Below, in pieces: positions 10,664 to 20,622 of a stretch of DNA of 46,538 nucleotides. The notes below the pieces were generated by a model. That model did no database searches. It saw only the letters and a list, made by a program, of their open reading frames with translations, and was not told the DNA's origin. Both the position numbers and the translations under genes were made by a program. The stretch lies in NCBI GenBank assembly GCA_002868855.1, contig PKUM01000041.1:1-46538 (forward strand), written 5' to 3'. Source of the stretch: Chromatiales bacterium. Its GTDB lineage: Bacteria; Pseudomonadota; Gammaproteobacteria; Steroidobacterales; BM003. Each line of letters opens with the position of its first letter. Position 1 is the stretch's first letter.

Positions 10664-12850
10664 TCACAGCTTGCGTTCGGCGCTGATCACGTTTGGTAGT
10701 GTCGTCAGGCGATTGAGGATTCGGCTGAGTTCGTCGAGGCCGCGCACGTTGATCGTCAGGTGAATGTCGGCCGTATTGTGTGACGGAAATGTCTCCAGCT
10801 TCATTTCCTGGATCGAAATCCTGGCGTCGGCGAAGACACCTGTTACGTCACGAGTCAGCCCTTGCCGGTCATAGGCCTCGACCCGGATTTCAACCTGATG
10901 GCCGTCGTCGTCGCCGTTTTCGTTCCAATCGACCTGCAATACCCGCTCGCGGTGACGTTCGCGCAGCCGCAGGAGGTTGCGGCATTGTTTGCGGTGAATC
11001 GTCACGCCGCGGCCCTGGGTAATGTACCCGGCAATCGGCTCGGGTGGCACCGGATGACAGCAGCGTGCGAAATTCGACATCAGATCGCCGATGCCGTCTA
11101 CCGAAACGGCGCTGCGATTGCGCTGGGCGGGGCGTTGTCCGCGAACAGGGGATCGGCGTGAACGTTCGCTACCGCCGGGTTGTTGCTGGGCGGCCGCCTG
11201 TGTCACGGCGGCAAGGCTGATGTCGCCACACCCAAGGCTGACATGGAGTTCGTCGATGTTGCCGATTTTGAGTGCCTTTAGAAGCACCGGTATTTTCAGG
11301 TCGCGCAGACCCAGCCGTCCCAGTTCGCGGTCGAGCATCAGCCGGCCATGGCGGCGGTTCTGATCCTGATCCTCGCGGCGGAACCATGCCCGCACTTTGG
11401 CCCGACTCCGCGGCGAGGAGAGATACCCGCGTTGCGGGATGAGCCAGTCGCGGCTCGGATGCGCGTTCTTGGCAGTAATGATCTCGACCTGTTCTCCGGT
11501 GTGCAGAACATAGGTCAGCGGGACCATCCTGCCGTTGACCTTGGCGCCGCGACAATGGTGACCGACTTCGGTGTGTACGTGATAGGCGAAATCCAGGGGC
11601 GTCGCACCTTGCGGCAGGTCGACAACATCGCCACGCGGACTGATGACATACACCCGATCCTCGAAAATTTCGGCGCGCACCCGGTCAATGAAATCTTCGG
11701 CAGTATCGTCCTGCGAATCCGGCACGAGTAATTGCCGCAGCCAGTTGATTTTTTCATCGAACGCGCTGTGCCCGCGCCCGCCTTCCTTGTAACGCCAGTG
11801 GGCCGCTACGCCCAGCTCGGCATGTTCATGCATTTCGCGGCTACGGATCTGTACTTCGAGTGCCTGGCCGCCCGGCCCGATCACCGCGGTATGGATAGAC
11901 CGGTACCCATTCTCCTTGGGCGTGGCGACGTAGTCGTCGAATTCTCCCGGAATGTAATGCCAGAGACTATGGACGACACCCAGGGCCGCATAGCAGTCGG
12001 CTACTGAATTCACCAATACCCGCACGGCCCTGATGTCGAAGAGCTCGTCAAAATCCACCTGTTTGCGCTGCATTTTGCGCCAGATGCTGAATATGTGCTT
12101 CGGGCGGCCGCTGATCTCCGCTTCGATGCCCTCGGCGGCGAGCTTTTCAGTCAGCGTTTGTTTGATCGTGAGGATGAAACGCTCACGATCGCTGCGTCGT
12201 TGGCGCAGAGCACCAGCGATGCGCCGGTACGTCGCTGGCTCGAGATAACGAAAGGCGAGGTCTTCAAGCTCCCATTTCAGTTGCCAGATGCCCAGCCGGT
12301 TGGCCAACGGCGCAAATACCTCCTGGGTCTCGCGCGCCGCAGCGCGCTTGTCCGTTGCACGGCCATTTTTCAGGCGCCGCATGGTGTCCAGTTGCTCGGC
12401 AAGGCGCACCAGAACCAGGCGAACGTCGCTCGCGATGGCAAGCAGCATCTGGCGCACGCTTTCCGCCTGGTCGCGCGATAGCGTCGAATCGGGATTCCAG
12501 TTTTCGGGAAGCTGAAAATCGCCCAGCGCGACCAGGCCGTCGACCAGTACTTGTATTTCCGTGCCGAAAGCATCGCCGATACTGGCGCTGTCCAGTGCGT
12601 CGGCGTGAACCAACGGAAACAAAAGCGTGGCGCAGACGAGGTCGGGATCGCCATGCAAGCCGCGAACCAGTTCGGCGATCGATTCGCCGCGTTCGCGGGC
12701 CGCCACGCTGCGGTCGCTGCCGTCTGCGCCAATCGCGTCGTCGAGCCATTCCCGGACCCGCTCGAGCGACAGCCCGGGCCGGGCCGGGCCGGAACTTTGG
12801 TTTGTTTCAACTGCTGTTGCCAAGAGATAGCCTGAGGATGTGCTGGCCAC
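10664..12850 (-). CDS. relA: GTP pyrophosphokinase RelA, (p)ppGpp synthetase I
   Basis: RelA makes (p)ppGpp from GTP/GDP and ATP on ribosomes stalled by uncharged tRNA. The 728 residues contain an N-terminal pseudo-hydrolase region; where bifunctional SpoT enzymes have the catalytic HD motif, this protein reads ATLLFPLVHADAL, like RelA. The synthetase domain has FSIWRKMQRKQVDFDELFD and ENGYRSIHTAVIGPGGQALEVQIRS. A TGS domain follows (VYVISPRGDVVDLPQGATPLDFAYH), then a Cys-containing zinc-finger-like region (SNFARCCHPVPPEPIAGY) and a C-terminal ACT domain (VEAYDRQGLTRDVTGVFADA). It is convergent with lpdA and divergent from the YfaZ-like gene. Hydrolase activity is not expected. Confidence 0.92.
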   Translation of the reverse strand: MASTSSGYLLATAVETNQSSGPARPGLSLERVREWLDDAIGADGSDRSVAARERGESIAELVRGLHGDPDLVCATLLFPLVHADALDSASIGDAFGTEIQVLVDGLVALGDFQLPENWNPDSTLSRDQAESVRQMLLAIASDVRLVLVRLAEQLDTMRRLKNGRATDKRAAARETQEVFAPLANRLGIWQLKWELEDLAFRYLEPATYRRIAGALRQRRSDRERFILTIKQTLTEKLAAEGIEAEISGRPKHIFSIWRKMQRKQVDFDELFDIRAVRVLVNSVADCYAALGVVHSLWHYIPGEFDDYVATPKENGYRSIHTAVIGPGGQALEVQIRSREMHEHAELGVAAHWRYKEGGRGHSAFDEKINWLRQLLVPDSQDDTAEDFIDRVRAEIFEDRVYVISPRGDVVDLPQGATPLDFAYHVHTEVGHHCRGAKVNGRMVPLTYVLHTGEQVEIITAKNAHPSRDWLIPQRGYLSSPRSRAKVRAWFRREDQDQNRRHGRLMLDRELGRLGLRDLKIPVLLKALKIGNIDELHVSLGCGDISLAAVTQAAAQQQPGGSERSRRSPVRGQRPAQRNRSAVSVDGIGDLMSNFARCCHPVPPEPIAGYITQGRGVTIHRKQCRNLLRLRERHRERVLQVDWNENGDDDGHQVEIRVEAYDRQGLTRDVTGVFADARISIQEMKLETFPSHNTADIHLTINVRGLDELSRILNRLTTLPNVISAERKL

Positions 12851-12924
12851 CGATAGCCGTTATCATACGCCGATTCAGGGGGCCATGGGTCTGGTCTTCT
12901 GCGAAGTTCTTCGAGGAGCAATAA

Positions 12925-13491
12925 ATGTTACGGATCTGCAGTGTGTTGGCACTGTTGTTGCTGTCGTTCGTGCGCCCGGCCGTGGCAGAGAGCCCGGCGC
13001 TCGATGTCAGCTTCAATGCGGATGTTTTCAAAGTCGCTTTCGCATTTCCGGTTTTTGACAGGGCCGCGCTGGAAGCGAGCTGGTTGCATAGCGACGAGGA
13101 TGGTGAACTAGTCGGTCTTGGTATTTTTCGTACCGGAATAGCGTCCCCGGGCGCGAGCCCGGTGAAAGCGGGTCTCGGCGCCAAGATCGTGTACGGCGAT
13201 CCCGACAAAGGCGGCAGCAGCGGCGGTTCGATCGCGCTGGGTGGTTATTTCCGCTGGGTCTTTCCGAATTACGACCGGATCGGAATCGGCGGCGAGTTGT
13301 ATTACGCCCCTGGCGTGCTGTCGTTCAATGACACCGATACCTACGACGAGGAGAGTCTCTACGTCAGCTACGACATCATGCAAGACGCGTGGGTATACCT
13401 CGGAGTCCGGCATGTGCAAATGAAATTCGAGGGCGATCCGGACGTGACTTTCGACACCGGTGTGCACCTGGGAGTGCGGCTGAGTTTTTGA
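12925..13491 (+). CDS. YfaZ-family outer-membrane beta-barrel protein
   Basis: A 188-residue exported protein. Residues 1-21 form a signal peptide (LALLLLSFVRPAVA, then ES). The remainder alternates short amphipathic strands rich in Gly and Tyr (LGLGIFRTGIA, IALGGYFRWVF, GIGGELYYAPG, LYVSYDIMQDAWVYLGVR) and ends in VRLSF, with the C-terminal Phe typical of Bam-inserted barrels. The pattern and length fit YfaZ (PF07437). Its biochemical role is unknown even in characterised genomes. It precedes yebC by 37 bases and is divergent from relA. Confidence 0.7.
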   Translation: MLRICSVLALLLLSFVRPAVAESPALDVSFNADVFKVAFAFPVFDRAALEASWLHSDEDGELVGLGIFRTGIASPGASPVKAGLGAKIVYGDPDKGGSSGGSIALGGYFRWVFPNYDRIGIGGELYYAPGVLSFNDTDTYDEESLYVSYDIMQDAWVYLGVRHVQMKFEGDPDVTFDTGVHLGVRLSF

Positions 13492-13528
13492 TTTTCTCAA
13501 AACGAATTAAGGAATACGGATTCTAGGT

Positions 13529-14272
13529 ATGGCAGGTCATAGCAAGTGGGCCAATATTCAGCACCGCAAGGGTGCGCAGGACAAGAAGCGCGGCAAACTT
13601 TTCACCAAACTGGCGCGTGAAATCACCGTTGCGGCGCGAATGGGAGGGGGCGATCCGGGTTTCAATCCGCGCTTGCGTCTCGCGGTGGACAAGGCCAAAG
13701 GGCAAAGCATGCCCAAGGACAATATCGAGCGTGCGATACAGCGCGGAACCGGGGAGCTGGAAGGCGCCGAGTACGTGGAAATTCGCTACGAGGGTTACGG
13801 TCCGGGCGGCGCCGCCGTCATGGTCGATTGCGTAACCGACAATCGTAACCGCACAGTGGCCGAGGTCCGGCACGCATTCTCGAAGTTCGGCGGAAATCTG
13901 GGGGCGGACGGGTCGGTCAGTTACCTGTTCAGCCACGTTGGCCTGCTCGAATTCGGTGCCGGTGTCGACGAGGACGCGTTAATGGAAGTTGCGCTTGAGG
14001 CGGGGGCGGAGGACATCATCACCGGCGCCGACGGTTCGGTCGAGGTGATCACCGATCCGCAGGAATTCGAAGAAGTTCGTGACAGGCTGCATGCGGCTGG
14101 CTGGCAGACAGAGGTTGAGGAAGTTACCCAAAGGGCATCGACGTCCGCTGTTCTTGGTGAGGGCGAAGCGCAATCGATGATAAAACTTCTCGAGATGCTC
14201 GAGGATCTCGACGATGTGCAGAATGTCTATTCCAATGCCGATATTCCCGACGATATTCTGGCGGCGCTTTGA
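13529..14272 (+). CDS. yebC: YebC/TACO1-family protein
   Basis: The 247-residue protein begins [18 protein letters not shown], the signature of the YebC family, and keeps the usual three-domain layout: a helical N-terminus, a central segment with [19 protein letters not shown] and an acidic C-terminus. Family members are linked to translation of difficult (proline-rich) stretches and some are described as transcriptional regulators; the sequence alone does not decide. It stands directly upstream of ruvC, a conserved gammaproteobacterial arrangement, and is probably co-transcribed with ruvCAB. Confidence 0.93.
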   Translation: MAGHSKWANIQHRKGAQDKKRGKLFTKLAREITVAARMGGGDPGFNPRLRLAVDKAKGQSMPKDNIERAIQRGTGELEGAEYVEIRYEGYGPGGAAVMVDCVTDNRNRTVAEVRHAFSKFGGNLGADGSVSYLFSHVGLLEFGAGVDEDALMEVALEAGAEDIITGADGSVEVITDPQEFEEVRDRLHAAGWQTEVEEVTQRASTSAVLGEGEAQSMIKLLEMLEDLDDVQNVYSNADIPDDILAAL

Positions 14273-14320
14273 ACCAGGCCGCCCATGGTCCTTGTCACGG
14301 CGAGACCAGCCGTACAGCCA

Positions 14321-14830
14321 ATGAGCGCTAGTATCAGAATTCTGGGCATCGACCCGGGTTCGAGAATTACGGGTTGGGGAATCATCGACGTATCCGGGCA
14401 ACGGATTACCCACATCGCCAACGGTCAGATTCGTACTGATGGTTCGGATTTCCCGGCGCGGTTGGAGCAGATTTTTGACGGGACTCGGGAGATCGTGGAG
14501 GATTATCAACCGGAGGAAGTCGCGATTGAGCGGGTATTCATGCATCGCAACGCCGACAGCGCGCTGAAACTCGGGCAAGCGAGGGCTGCCGCAATATGCG
14601 CGACATTTGCGAAGCGGGCGGGCATTCACGAATATGCCGCGCGCGAGGTAAAGCTGGCTGTCGTCGGTACAGGTGCTGCCGACAAAACACAGGTGCAGCA
14701 CATGGTAGGTGCATTGTTGTCGCTACGCCGGACGCTTCAGGCCGACAGCGCAGACGCTTTGGCCGTGGCGATCTGCCACGCCAACCAGCGCCGCACCCGG
14801 GCACTGCTTTCGCGGAGTCTGGGTAAATGA
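14321..14830 (+). CDS. ruvC: Holliday junction resolvase RuvC
   Basis: RuvC cuts Holliday junctions symmetrically during recombinational repair, working with RuvAB. The chosen 169-residue product starts MSASIRILGIDPGSRITGWG, where the Asp in GIDPGS is the first metal ligand. The second acidic site is AIERVFMHRNADSALKLGQA and the C-terminal pair is in DSADALAVAICHA. An earlier in-frame ATG at 14285 would add 12 residues before the conserved beta strand, so 14321 fits the family better. The stop overlaps the ruvA start by four bases. Confidence 0.95.
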   Translation: MSASIRILGIDPGSRITGWGIIDVSGQRITHIANGQIRTDGSDFPARLEQIFDGTREIVEDYQPEEVAIERVFMHRNADSALKLGQARAAAICATFAKRAGIHEYAAREVKLAVVGTGAADKTQVQHMVGALLSLRRTLQADSADALAVAICHANQRRTRALLSRSLGK

Positions 14831-15426
14831 TCGGTTTTGTGAGGGGTTTGCTCACAAGCAAGCAACCGCCGTTGCTGGTTGTGGACGTTAATGGCATCGG
14901 CTACGAGATCGAAGCCCCGATGTCGACTTTCTACGTGCTGCCAGCGGTGGGCGCGGAAATCACGTTGGTAACCCATCTGCTAGTCCGGGAGGACGCCCAG
15001 ATCCTGTTCGGTTTTTCGACCGAGTCCGAGCGGCGTCTCTTTCGTGACCTGATTCGGATCTCGGGGGTCGGCGCCAAAATGGCGCTGGCAATCCTGTCGG
15101 GAATCAGTGTCGAGGGTTTTGTGCAGTGCGTGCAGAACGAAGATACTGCCTCGCTAATCAAGGTCCCGGGGGTCGGCAAGAAAACCGCGGAGCGGCTGAT
15201 TGTCGAAATGCGCGATCGCATCGAAAAAGGCGCGGTTGCAGTGCCGGCGGGGATGCCCGCCGGACCCGAAACCGGATCGACGCCCGCAACCGAGGCGCAA
15301 AACGCGCTTGTTGCACTGGGCTATCGCCCGGCCGAGGCGTTGCGGTTGCTGGCTTCGATTGATACCAGGCAACTGGAAACCGAGGAAATAATTCGTCGTG
15401 CTTTGCAGAATATCGCGCCGCGATGA
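14827..15426 (+). CDS. ruvA: Holliday junction branch-migration subunit RuvA
   Basis: RuvA binds four-way junctions as a tetramer and loads the RuvB motor. The 199 residues contain the N-terminal OB-fold (MIGFVRGLLTSKQPPLLVVD), two helix-hairpin-helix motifs (LIRISGVGAKMALAIL and LIKVPGVGKKTAERLI), a flexible Pro/Ala linker and the small C-terminal RuvB-contacting domain (AQNALVALGYRPAEALRLL). ATGA overlap with ruvC suggests coupled translation. The 100-base gap to ruvB is larger than the other junctions. Confidence 0.96.
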   Translation: MIGFVRGLLTSKQPPLLVVDVNGIGYEIEAPMSTFYVLPAVGAEITLVTHLLVREDAQILFGFSTESERRLFRDLIRISGVGAKMALAILSGISVEGFVQCVQNEDTASLIKVPGVGKKTAERLIVEMRDRIEKGAVAVPAGMPAGPETGSTPATEAQNALVALGYRPAEALRLLASIDTRQLETEEIIRRALQNIAPR

Positions 15427-15526
15427 GCGCCGGAATCCGACCGAATTCGTCCTTTGGCGAACATGTTTCGGCTTGTTACGCATATTTTTTTGCCGTTGAC
15501 TGAACGCGGCAGGGACCGTTTACGAG

Positions 15527-16582
15527 ATGCTTGATCAGGATCGAATCATTTCCGCTGACGGCTCGGGCGACGAGGCCGATTTCGATCGAGCCATTCGGCC
15601 GCGTACGCTTGCCGAGTACATCGGCCAGGCTTCGGTAAAGGAACAGCTCGAGATATTTATTGAGGCTGCGCGGCAGCGAGAGGATTCGCTTGACCATGTG
15701 CTGATATTCGGACCGCCCGGGCTTGGCAAGACCACACTGGCGCACATTATTGCCAACGAAATGGGGGTCAATCTCAGGCATACGTCGGGGCCGGTTCTGG
15801 AACGGGCAGGTGATCTCGCAGCCCTGCTGACCAATCTGGAGCCGCACGATGTGCTGTTTGTGGACGAGATCCATCGCCTTAGCCCGGTGGTGGAAGAAGT
15901 TCTCTACCCGGCGATGGAGGACTATCAGCTCGACATCATGATCGGTGAAGGGCCGGCAGCGAGGTCGATCAAACTCGACTTGCCGCCGTTTACGTTGGTC
16001 GGGGCAACCACAAGGGCCGGGCTGCTCACATCGCCGTTGCGTGATCGCTTTGGCATCGTGCAACGACTCGAGTTTTACAGCGACCGGGAACTCGGCGGTA
16101 TTGTGCGCCGCTCCGCGGATATTCTCGCGCTCGAGGTCGATCCCGACGGTGCCGCGCAGATTGCTGCGCGCTCGCGCGGAACCCCGCGGATCGCCAATCG
16201 CCTGTTGCGACGGGTTCGCGATTACGCCCAGGTTCGGGCGGCCGGCAAAGTGACGGCAGCCGTGGCGCAGAAAGCGCTCGATATGCTCGATGTCGACGCC
16301 CAGGGATTCGATGTGCTCGACCGCAAGCTGTTGCTCACAATCATCGAGAAATTCGACGGCGGGCCCGTAGGAGTGGATAGCCTGGCGGCCGCGATCGGAG
16401 AGGAACGGGATACGATCGAGGATGTCATCGAGCCGTTTCTTATCCAGCAGGGTTTTTTAATGCGCACCGCACGCGGGCGGGTCGCCACTCGCAACGCTTT
16501 CCTGCACTTCGGACTTGCCGCTCCGCAGCCCGACAACCGGGCAAGCTCGCTCGAATTGTTCGAAGCGGACGATGAGTCCTGA
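15527..16582 (+). CDS. ruvB: Holliday junction branch-migration ATPase RuvB
   Basis: RuvB is the AAA+ motor of branch migration. The 351 residues show Walker A at about residues 62-70 ([13 protein letters not shown]), Walker B ([12 protein letters not shown]), the sensor region [19 protein letters not shown] with the arginine finger, and a C-terminal winged helix ([20 protein letters not shown], then [13 protein letters not shown]). The N-terminal [11 protein letters not shown] matches the family. It closes the ruvCAB group and lies 94 bases before ybgC. Confidence 0.97.
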   Translation: MLDQDRIISADGSGDEADFDRAIRPRTLAEYIGQASVKEQLEIFIEAARQREDSLDHVLIFGPPGLGKTTLAHIIANEMGVNLRHTSGPVLERAGDLAALLTNLEPHDVLFVDEIHRLSPVVEEVLYPAMEDYQLDIMIGEGPAARSIKLDLPPFTLVGATTRAGLLTSPLRDRFGIVQRLEFYSDRELGGIVRRSADILALEVDPDGAAQIAARSRGTPRIANRLLRRVRDYAQVRAAGKVTAAVAQKALDMLDVDAQGFDVLDRKLLLTIIEKFDGGPVGVDSLAAAIGEERDTIEDVIEPFLIQQGFLMRTARGRVATRNAFLHFGLAAPQPDNRASSLELFEADDES

Positions 16583-16676
16583 GTGGGGACGGCCGGGCAG
16601 TACCGGCGGACCGCGATTGCAGCATCGTGCTCGTTTTGCGGTGCGTTATTGCCGGCTCGTGAAGCGGGGCAGATGA

Positions 16677-17084
16677 GTGAACGATTCCTTCCGTTTTTCG
16701 GTCAGAGTTTACTGGGAAGATACCGATGGAGGCGGTGTCGTCTACTACGCCAACTATCTCAAGTATCTGGAAAGAGCACGCACCGAATTTCTGCGCAGTT
16801 GCGGGTTTGAACAATCCGCATTGCAGCGCGAGCAGAACCTGGTGTTTGCAGTTGTGTCGGCGCAAATCGATTATCTGCAACCGGCACGTCTTGACGATGC
16901 ACTGAGGATATCGGCGCGGCTCCTCTACGCGAGCCGGGCTAGTCTGACGTTTGCGCAGGCAATTTGCCGCGCCGACCGCGACGAAACGAAGATATGCCGG
17001 GCGGAAGTAAAAGTTGCCTGCCTGGATGCAAGTACTTTCCGGCCGCGCCGCATTCCCGTGGCCATCCTCGAGGAGCTGCACTAG
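16677..17084 (+). CDS. ybgC: YbgC acyl-CoA thioesterase of the Tol-Pal cluster
   Basis: A 135-residue hot-dog-fold thioesterase. The catalytic motif VYWEDTDGGGVVYYANYLKY contains the conserved Asp and Tyr/Asn residues of the 4-hydroxybenzoyl-CoA thioesterase family. YbgC is the usual first gene of tol-pal operons and is thought to act on acyl-CoA or acyl-ACP at the inner membrane. It starts with GTG at 16677; an ATG four bases earlier is in another frame and leads to no family match. Its stop abuts the tolQ start without a gap. Confidence 0.92.
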   Translation: MNDSFRFSVRVYWEDTDGGGVVYYANYLKYLERARTEFLRSCGFEQSALQREQNLVFAVVSAQIDYLQPARLDDALRISARLLYASRASLTFAQAICRADRDETKICRAEVKVACLDASTFRPRRIPVAILEELH

Positions 17085-17771
17085 ATGCAAGGTGATATTT
17101 CGATTCTGGGTCTGATTCTGCAAGCCGGCGTGGTTGTGCAGTTCGTGATGTTTCTGTTGTTGCTGGCCTCGATTGCGTCATGGGCCATTATCTTCCGCAA
17201 GCGTTCTCTTATCAGCAACGCGAGGTCAACGGCAAACGATTTTGAGCGTGGTTTTTGGTCTGGCGGCGATCTGGGTGACATGTACCAGCGTGTCGCATCT
17301 TCTCCGGGTGAAGCTCAGGGCATGGCCGGGATCTTCGAGGCCGGATTCCGCGAGTTTGGTCGTCTGCGCCAGCAGGCCGGCTTGCCGTCCGACCAGGTGC
17401 TGGAAGGTTCGCGGCGGGCGATGATGGTATCGCAACGACGTGAGATGGACCGGCTCGAGGACAACCTGGCCTGGCTGGCGACGATTGGTTCCACCAGTCC
17501 CTATGTCGGTTTGTTCGGCACCGTGTGGGGAATCATGAATTCCTTTACCGCGCTCGGAAATGTCCAGTACGCCACGTTATCGCAGGTTGCGCCCGGTATC
17601 GCGGAGGCTCTGATTGCGACGGCGATGGGACTGTTTGCGGCTATTCCCGCGGTGATTGCATACAACCGCTATGCCGATCAGGTCGGCCGCCTCGAAAGCC
17701 GCTACGACACGTTCATGGAGGAGTTCTCCAGCATACTGCAACGCTATGCGCCGGCCGGCGCCGGGGACTGA
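17085..17771 (+). CDS. tolQ: Tol-Pal motor subunit TolQ
   Basis: TolQ forms with TolR the proton-driven inner-membrane motor that energises TolA. The 228 residues have one N-terminal transmembrane helix (VVVQFVMFLLLLASIASWAIIF), a cytoplasmic loop, and two C-terminal helices. The MotA/ExbB signature is TSPYVGLFGTVWGIMNSF, followed by VAPGIAEALIATAMGLFAAIPAVIAYN. It is immediately after ybgC and six bases before tolR. Confidence 0.96.
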   Translation: MQGDISILGLILQAGVVVQFVMFLLLLASIASWAIIFRKRSLISNARSTANDFERGFWSGGDLGDMYQRVASSPGEAQGMAGIFEAGFREFGRLRQQAGLPSDQVLEGSRRAMMVSQRREMDRLEDNLAWLATIGSTSPYVGLFGTVWGIMNSFTALGNVQYATLSQVAPGIAEALIATAMGLFAAIPAVIAYNRYADQVGRLESRYDTFMEEFSSILQRYAPAGAGD

Positions 17772-17777
17772 GCGACT

Positions 17778-18221
17778 ATGGCCACGCCTTACAACAAGAG
17801 ACGATTGATGGGTGAGATCAACGTCGTTCCGTATATCGACGTCATGCTGGTTCTGCTGATTATTTTCATGGTGACCGCGCCATTGCTGACCCAGGGTATC
17901 GACGTCGATTTGCCAAAAGTCGGCGCGGACCCGCTCGATACCCCCGACCGAGAGCCGCTCGTGCTGACTGTCGATGCGGCCGGCTCCCTCTATCTGAACG
18001 TGGGCAGCGATGAGGACGAGGCTGTCGACGCGGCAACGGTAGTGGCGCGGACGGCAGCAGTATTGCAGCGGGCAGCCGACACTCCGGTTCTGGTCAAAGC
18101 GGACCAGGCTGTCGCCCACGGTATCGTGGTAGGGGCCATGCGACTGCTGCAACAGGCCGGTGCGCCTTCGGTTGGAATTATGACCGACCCGGAACAGCAG
18201 ACCGAGGTCGTTCGCGAGTAG
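17778..18221 (+). CDS. tolR: Tol-Pal motor subunit TolR
   Basis: TolR is the ExbD/MotB-like partner of TolQ. The 147 residues have a short cytoplasmic tail, a single transmembrane helix containing the conserved Asp needed for proton passage (NVVPYIDVMLVLLIIFMVTA), and a periplasmic domain that binds peptidoglycan. Downstream features such as GIDVDLPKV and the late VLVKADQAVAHGIV stretch match ExbD/TolR. It lies between tolQ and tolA with short spacings. Confidence 0.95.
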   Translation: MATPYNKRRLMGEINVVPYIDVMLVLLIIFMVTAPLLTQGIDVDLPKVGADPLDTPDREPLVLTVDAAGSLYLNVGSDEDEAVDAATVVARTAAVLQRAADTPVLVKADQAVAHGIVVGAMRLLQQAGAPSVGIMTDPEQQTEVVRE

Positions 18222-18228
18222 CCGCGCC

Positions 18229-19194
18229 GTGATCGAATACCTGCGAAGTAATGCCGTTCCGCTGGGCCTGTCCGTTGCGTTGCACAGTGTTCTGGTGGCG
18301 CTGCTGATTTCCGGTATCGGTCTGCCGAGCCACATTCAGCCGGTTGCTGCGCCACCGGTGGTCCAGGCAACGGTGGTGGATCAGGAACGAGTGGAGGAAG
18401 AACTGCGTCAGATCGAACTGGCGGAACAGCGCGAGCGCGAGCGTCGCGAAGAAGAGCTGCGGCAGCAGCAGGAGCAGGCGGAAGATGTCAGACGCAAGCG
18501 CGAGCAGGAAGAGCAGCAACTCGCCGCCGCGAAGCAGGAACGCGAAAAGGCGGAAAAGGAGTTGGCCCGGAAACGCGAGGCAGATGCCGAGGCTGAGCGA
18601 AAACGGGTGGCCGACCTGGCGGCCAAACGCGAAGCCGACGAACGTGCGGAGCGCAAGCGCGAGGCCGACCTGAAAGCACGCCGCGAAGCGGAAGCGGAGG
18701 AGCGCAAACGCAAGGAAGAAGCCGAGCGTCAGCGTCTCGCGGAGCTGGAACAAAAACGCAAGCAGGAAGAGGAGCGGCTGGCGAAAATCGAGCAGCAACG
18801 GAAACAGGAAGAGGAGCGCCGTCAGCGGGAGCTGGAAGCGCAGCGTCAGCGCGAAAGCGAGAGTCTGCTGGCGCAGCAACTGGCGGAAGAGGAAAAGCGG
18901 GTAGCGGCGCAGCGCTCGGGACTGCTTGGCCAGTATATGGCGTTGATCAGGCAAAAAGTGGAACGATCCTGGATCAAGCCGCCATCGGCACAGCCTGGCC
19001 TGAAATGCACGGTACAGGTCAGCCAGATTCCGGGCGGAGAAGTGGTATCGGTGCGCGTGGCGAGGTGCAACGGCGACGATGCGGTGGTGCGTTCGGTGGA
19101 GGCGGCTGTCTGGGCGGCTTCGCCATTGCCGTTACCGGCCGATCCGTCGCTGTTCGAGCGCAGCTTGTCACTGGAGTTTGCGCCGACCGAATGA
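18229..19194 (+). CDS. tolA: TolA, periplasm-spanning Tol-Pal linker
   Basis: TolA links the TolQR motor to TolB-Pal at the outer membrane during division. The 321 residues start with GTG. An N-terminal transmembrane helix carries the S-x-x-x-H motif (LSVALHSVLVALLISGIGL), whose His contacts TolQ. Residues about 45-235 form a very long Glu/Arg/Lys/Ala-rich helix (domain II). The globular domain III follows (LGQYMALIRQKVERSWIKPP, with one Cys pair from LKCTVQV and VARCNGDD). The charged domain II is richer in Arg and Glu than the Ala/Lys-rich E. coli version. Confidence 0.94.
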   Translation: MIEYLRSNAVPLGLSVALHSVLVALLISGIGLPSHIQPVAAPPVVQATVVDQERVEEELRQIELAEQRERERREEELRQQQEQAEDVRRKREQEEQQLAAAKQEREKAEKELARKREADAEAERKRVADLAAKREADERAERKREADLKARREAEAEERKRKEEAERQRLAELEQKRKQEEERLAKIEQQRKQEEERRQRELEAQRQRESESLLAQQLAEEEKRVAAQRSGLLGQYMALIRQKVERSWIKPPSAQPGLKCTVQVSQIPGGEVVSVRVARCNGDDAVVRSVEAAVWAASPLPLPADPSLFERSLSLEFAPTE

Positions 19195-19232
19195 GGAATT
19201 GGGATTGAGCAATAAAAGAGGCATTAGCTGAG

Positions 19233-20552
19233 ATGAGGAAAAGACGGTCAGCCGCGGGCGCAATATTTGCGCTGTTCGGCTTCGCGTTGCTTGCGGCCGG
19301 CCCGGCCCGGGCCGAACTGCGAATCGAGATTACCAAAGGCGTCAGCGGGGCGGTGCCGATAGCGGTGGTCCCATTCGGCTGGCGGGTCGACGGTGTCAGT
19401 CCCGCAGACGATGTCGCGGCAATTGTAGCCGCCGATCTGGCACGCAGCGGTCGGTTCGAACCGATGCCGAGGTCGCAGATGCTGGAGACGCCGACCACGG
19501 GTGCGGAAGTCGATTTTCAGGACTGGCGCCTGCTGAATGCGCAGATTCTGGTGATCGGTCAGATTACCCCTGCAGGCCCTGATTCGGTGTCGATACAATT
19601 TCAGGTTTTCGACATCTTTCGCGGCGACCAGATTCTCGGATATCGAATGAACGCTCCGGTTGAGCGCCTGCGCGGAGCGTCGCACAGAATCGCTGACATG
19701 ATTTTCGAGAAGCTGACGGGCATCTCCGGCGCCTTTGCGACCCGGATTGCCTACATTACCGTCGATCGGGAGGGCGATGGGCAACGTTATCGGCTGATAG
19801 TCGCCGACTCGGACGGTGACAACCCCAATGTAATCGCCGATTCCGCCGATCCGATTATGTCCCCGGCATGGTCACCGGATGGACGCAAGCTTGCCTATGT
19901 GTCGTTCGAAGGAGGGCGCTCGCAGGTCTATGTGCAGGTGTTGCGCACCGGATTTCGTGAAAGTGTCTCGAACCGATTGGGAGTTAATGGCGCTCCTGCA
20001 TGGCATCCGTCTGGGAAATCGCTGGCGCTGACGTTGTCGGAGCGCGATGGCAATCTGGATATTTACACGCTGGACCTTGGCAGCGGCCGGTTGCAGAGAG
20101 TAACCCGGCATTCAGCGATCGATACCGAGCCCGAATGGACGCCCGATGGGCAGGATATTCTGTTCACCTCGGATCGTGCCGGCGGGCCGCAGATTTATCG
20201 GGTTCCAGCCAGCGGGGGCGATGTCGAGAGGATCACTTTCGAAGGCAACTACAATGCCCGGGCGCGGATTTCTCCGGACGGCAAGCGGGTCGCGGTAGTT
20301 CATAACGACCGTGGCAATTACCGTATTGCCGTGGTCGACCTCAACCGTCGTAGCGCTCAGGTGCTGTCCGAGGGGCGCCTCGATGAGGCCCCCAGTTTCG
20401 CCCCGAACGGTGCTGCCCTGATTTATGCCAGCCGCAGAGATGGCAGTGGCCTGCTCGAGACGGTTTCGGTTGATGGCCTGGTGCGTGGCCGGATCAGTTC
20501 GCCCGGTTCGGATGTTCGCGAACCGGTCTGGTCGCCGTATCCGCCAAACTGA
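19233..20552 (+). CDS. tolB: Periplasmic Tol-Pal protein TolB
   Basis: TolB is the periplasmic beta-propeller that binds Pal and is released by TolA. The 439-residue precursor has a Sec signal peptide (FALFGFALLAAGPARA, cleavage near residue 27). The N-terminal alpha/beta domain follows, then a six-bladed propeller with repeated W-S/H-P-D/S-G-K motifs (SPAWSPDGRKLAYVS, APAWHPSGKSLALTLS, EPEWTPDGQDILFTSDR). The start just after the signal peptide leaves an EL residue pair typical of the TolA-binding end. It lies 38 bases after tolA. Confidence 0.96.
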   Translation: MRKRRSAAGAIFALFGFALLAAGPARAELRIEITKGVSGAVPIAVVPFGWRVDGVSPADDVAAIVAADLARSGRFEPMPRSQMLETPTTGAEVDFQDWRLLNAQILVIGQITPAGPDSVSIQFQVFDIFRGDQILGYRMNAPVERLRGASHRIADMIFEKLTGISGAFATRIAYITVDREGDGQRYRLIVADSDGDNPNVIADSADPIMSPAWSPDGRKLAYVSFEGGRSQVYVQVLRTGFRESVSNRLGVNGAPAWHPSGKSLALTLSERDGNLDIYTLDLGSGRLQRVTRHSAIDTEPEWTPDGQDILFTSDRAGGPQIYRVPASGGDVERITFEGNYNARARISPDGKRVAVVHNDRGNYRIAVVDLNRRSAQVLSEGRLDEAPSFAPNGAALIYASRRDGSGLLETVSVDGLVRGRISSPGSDVREPVWSPYPPN

Positions 20553-20622
20553 CGGCTGCGATAGAATTGACGCACGCGCTTGCTGGTTACTTTTCGGTTT
20601 ATCTTTTGAGAGAAACTTATTC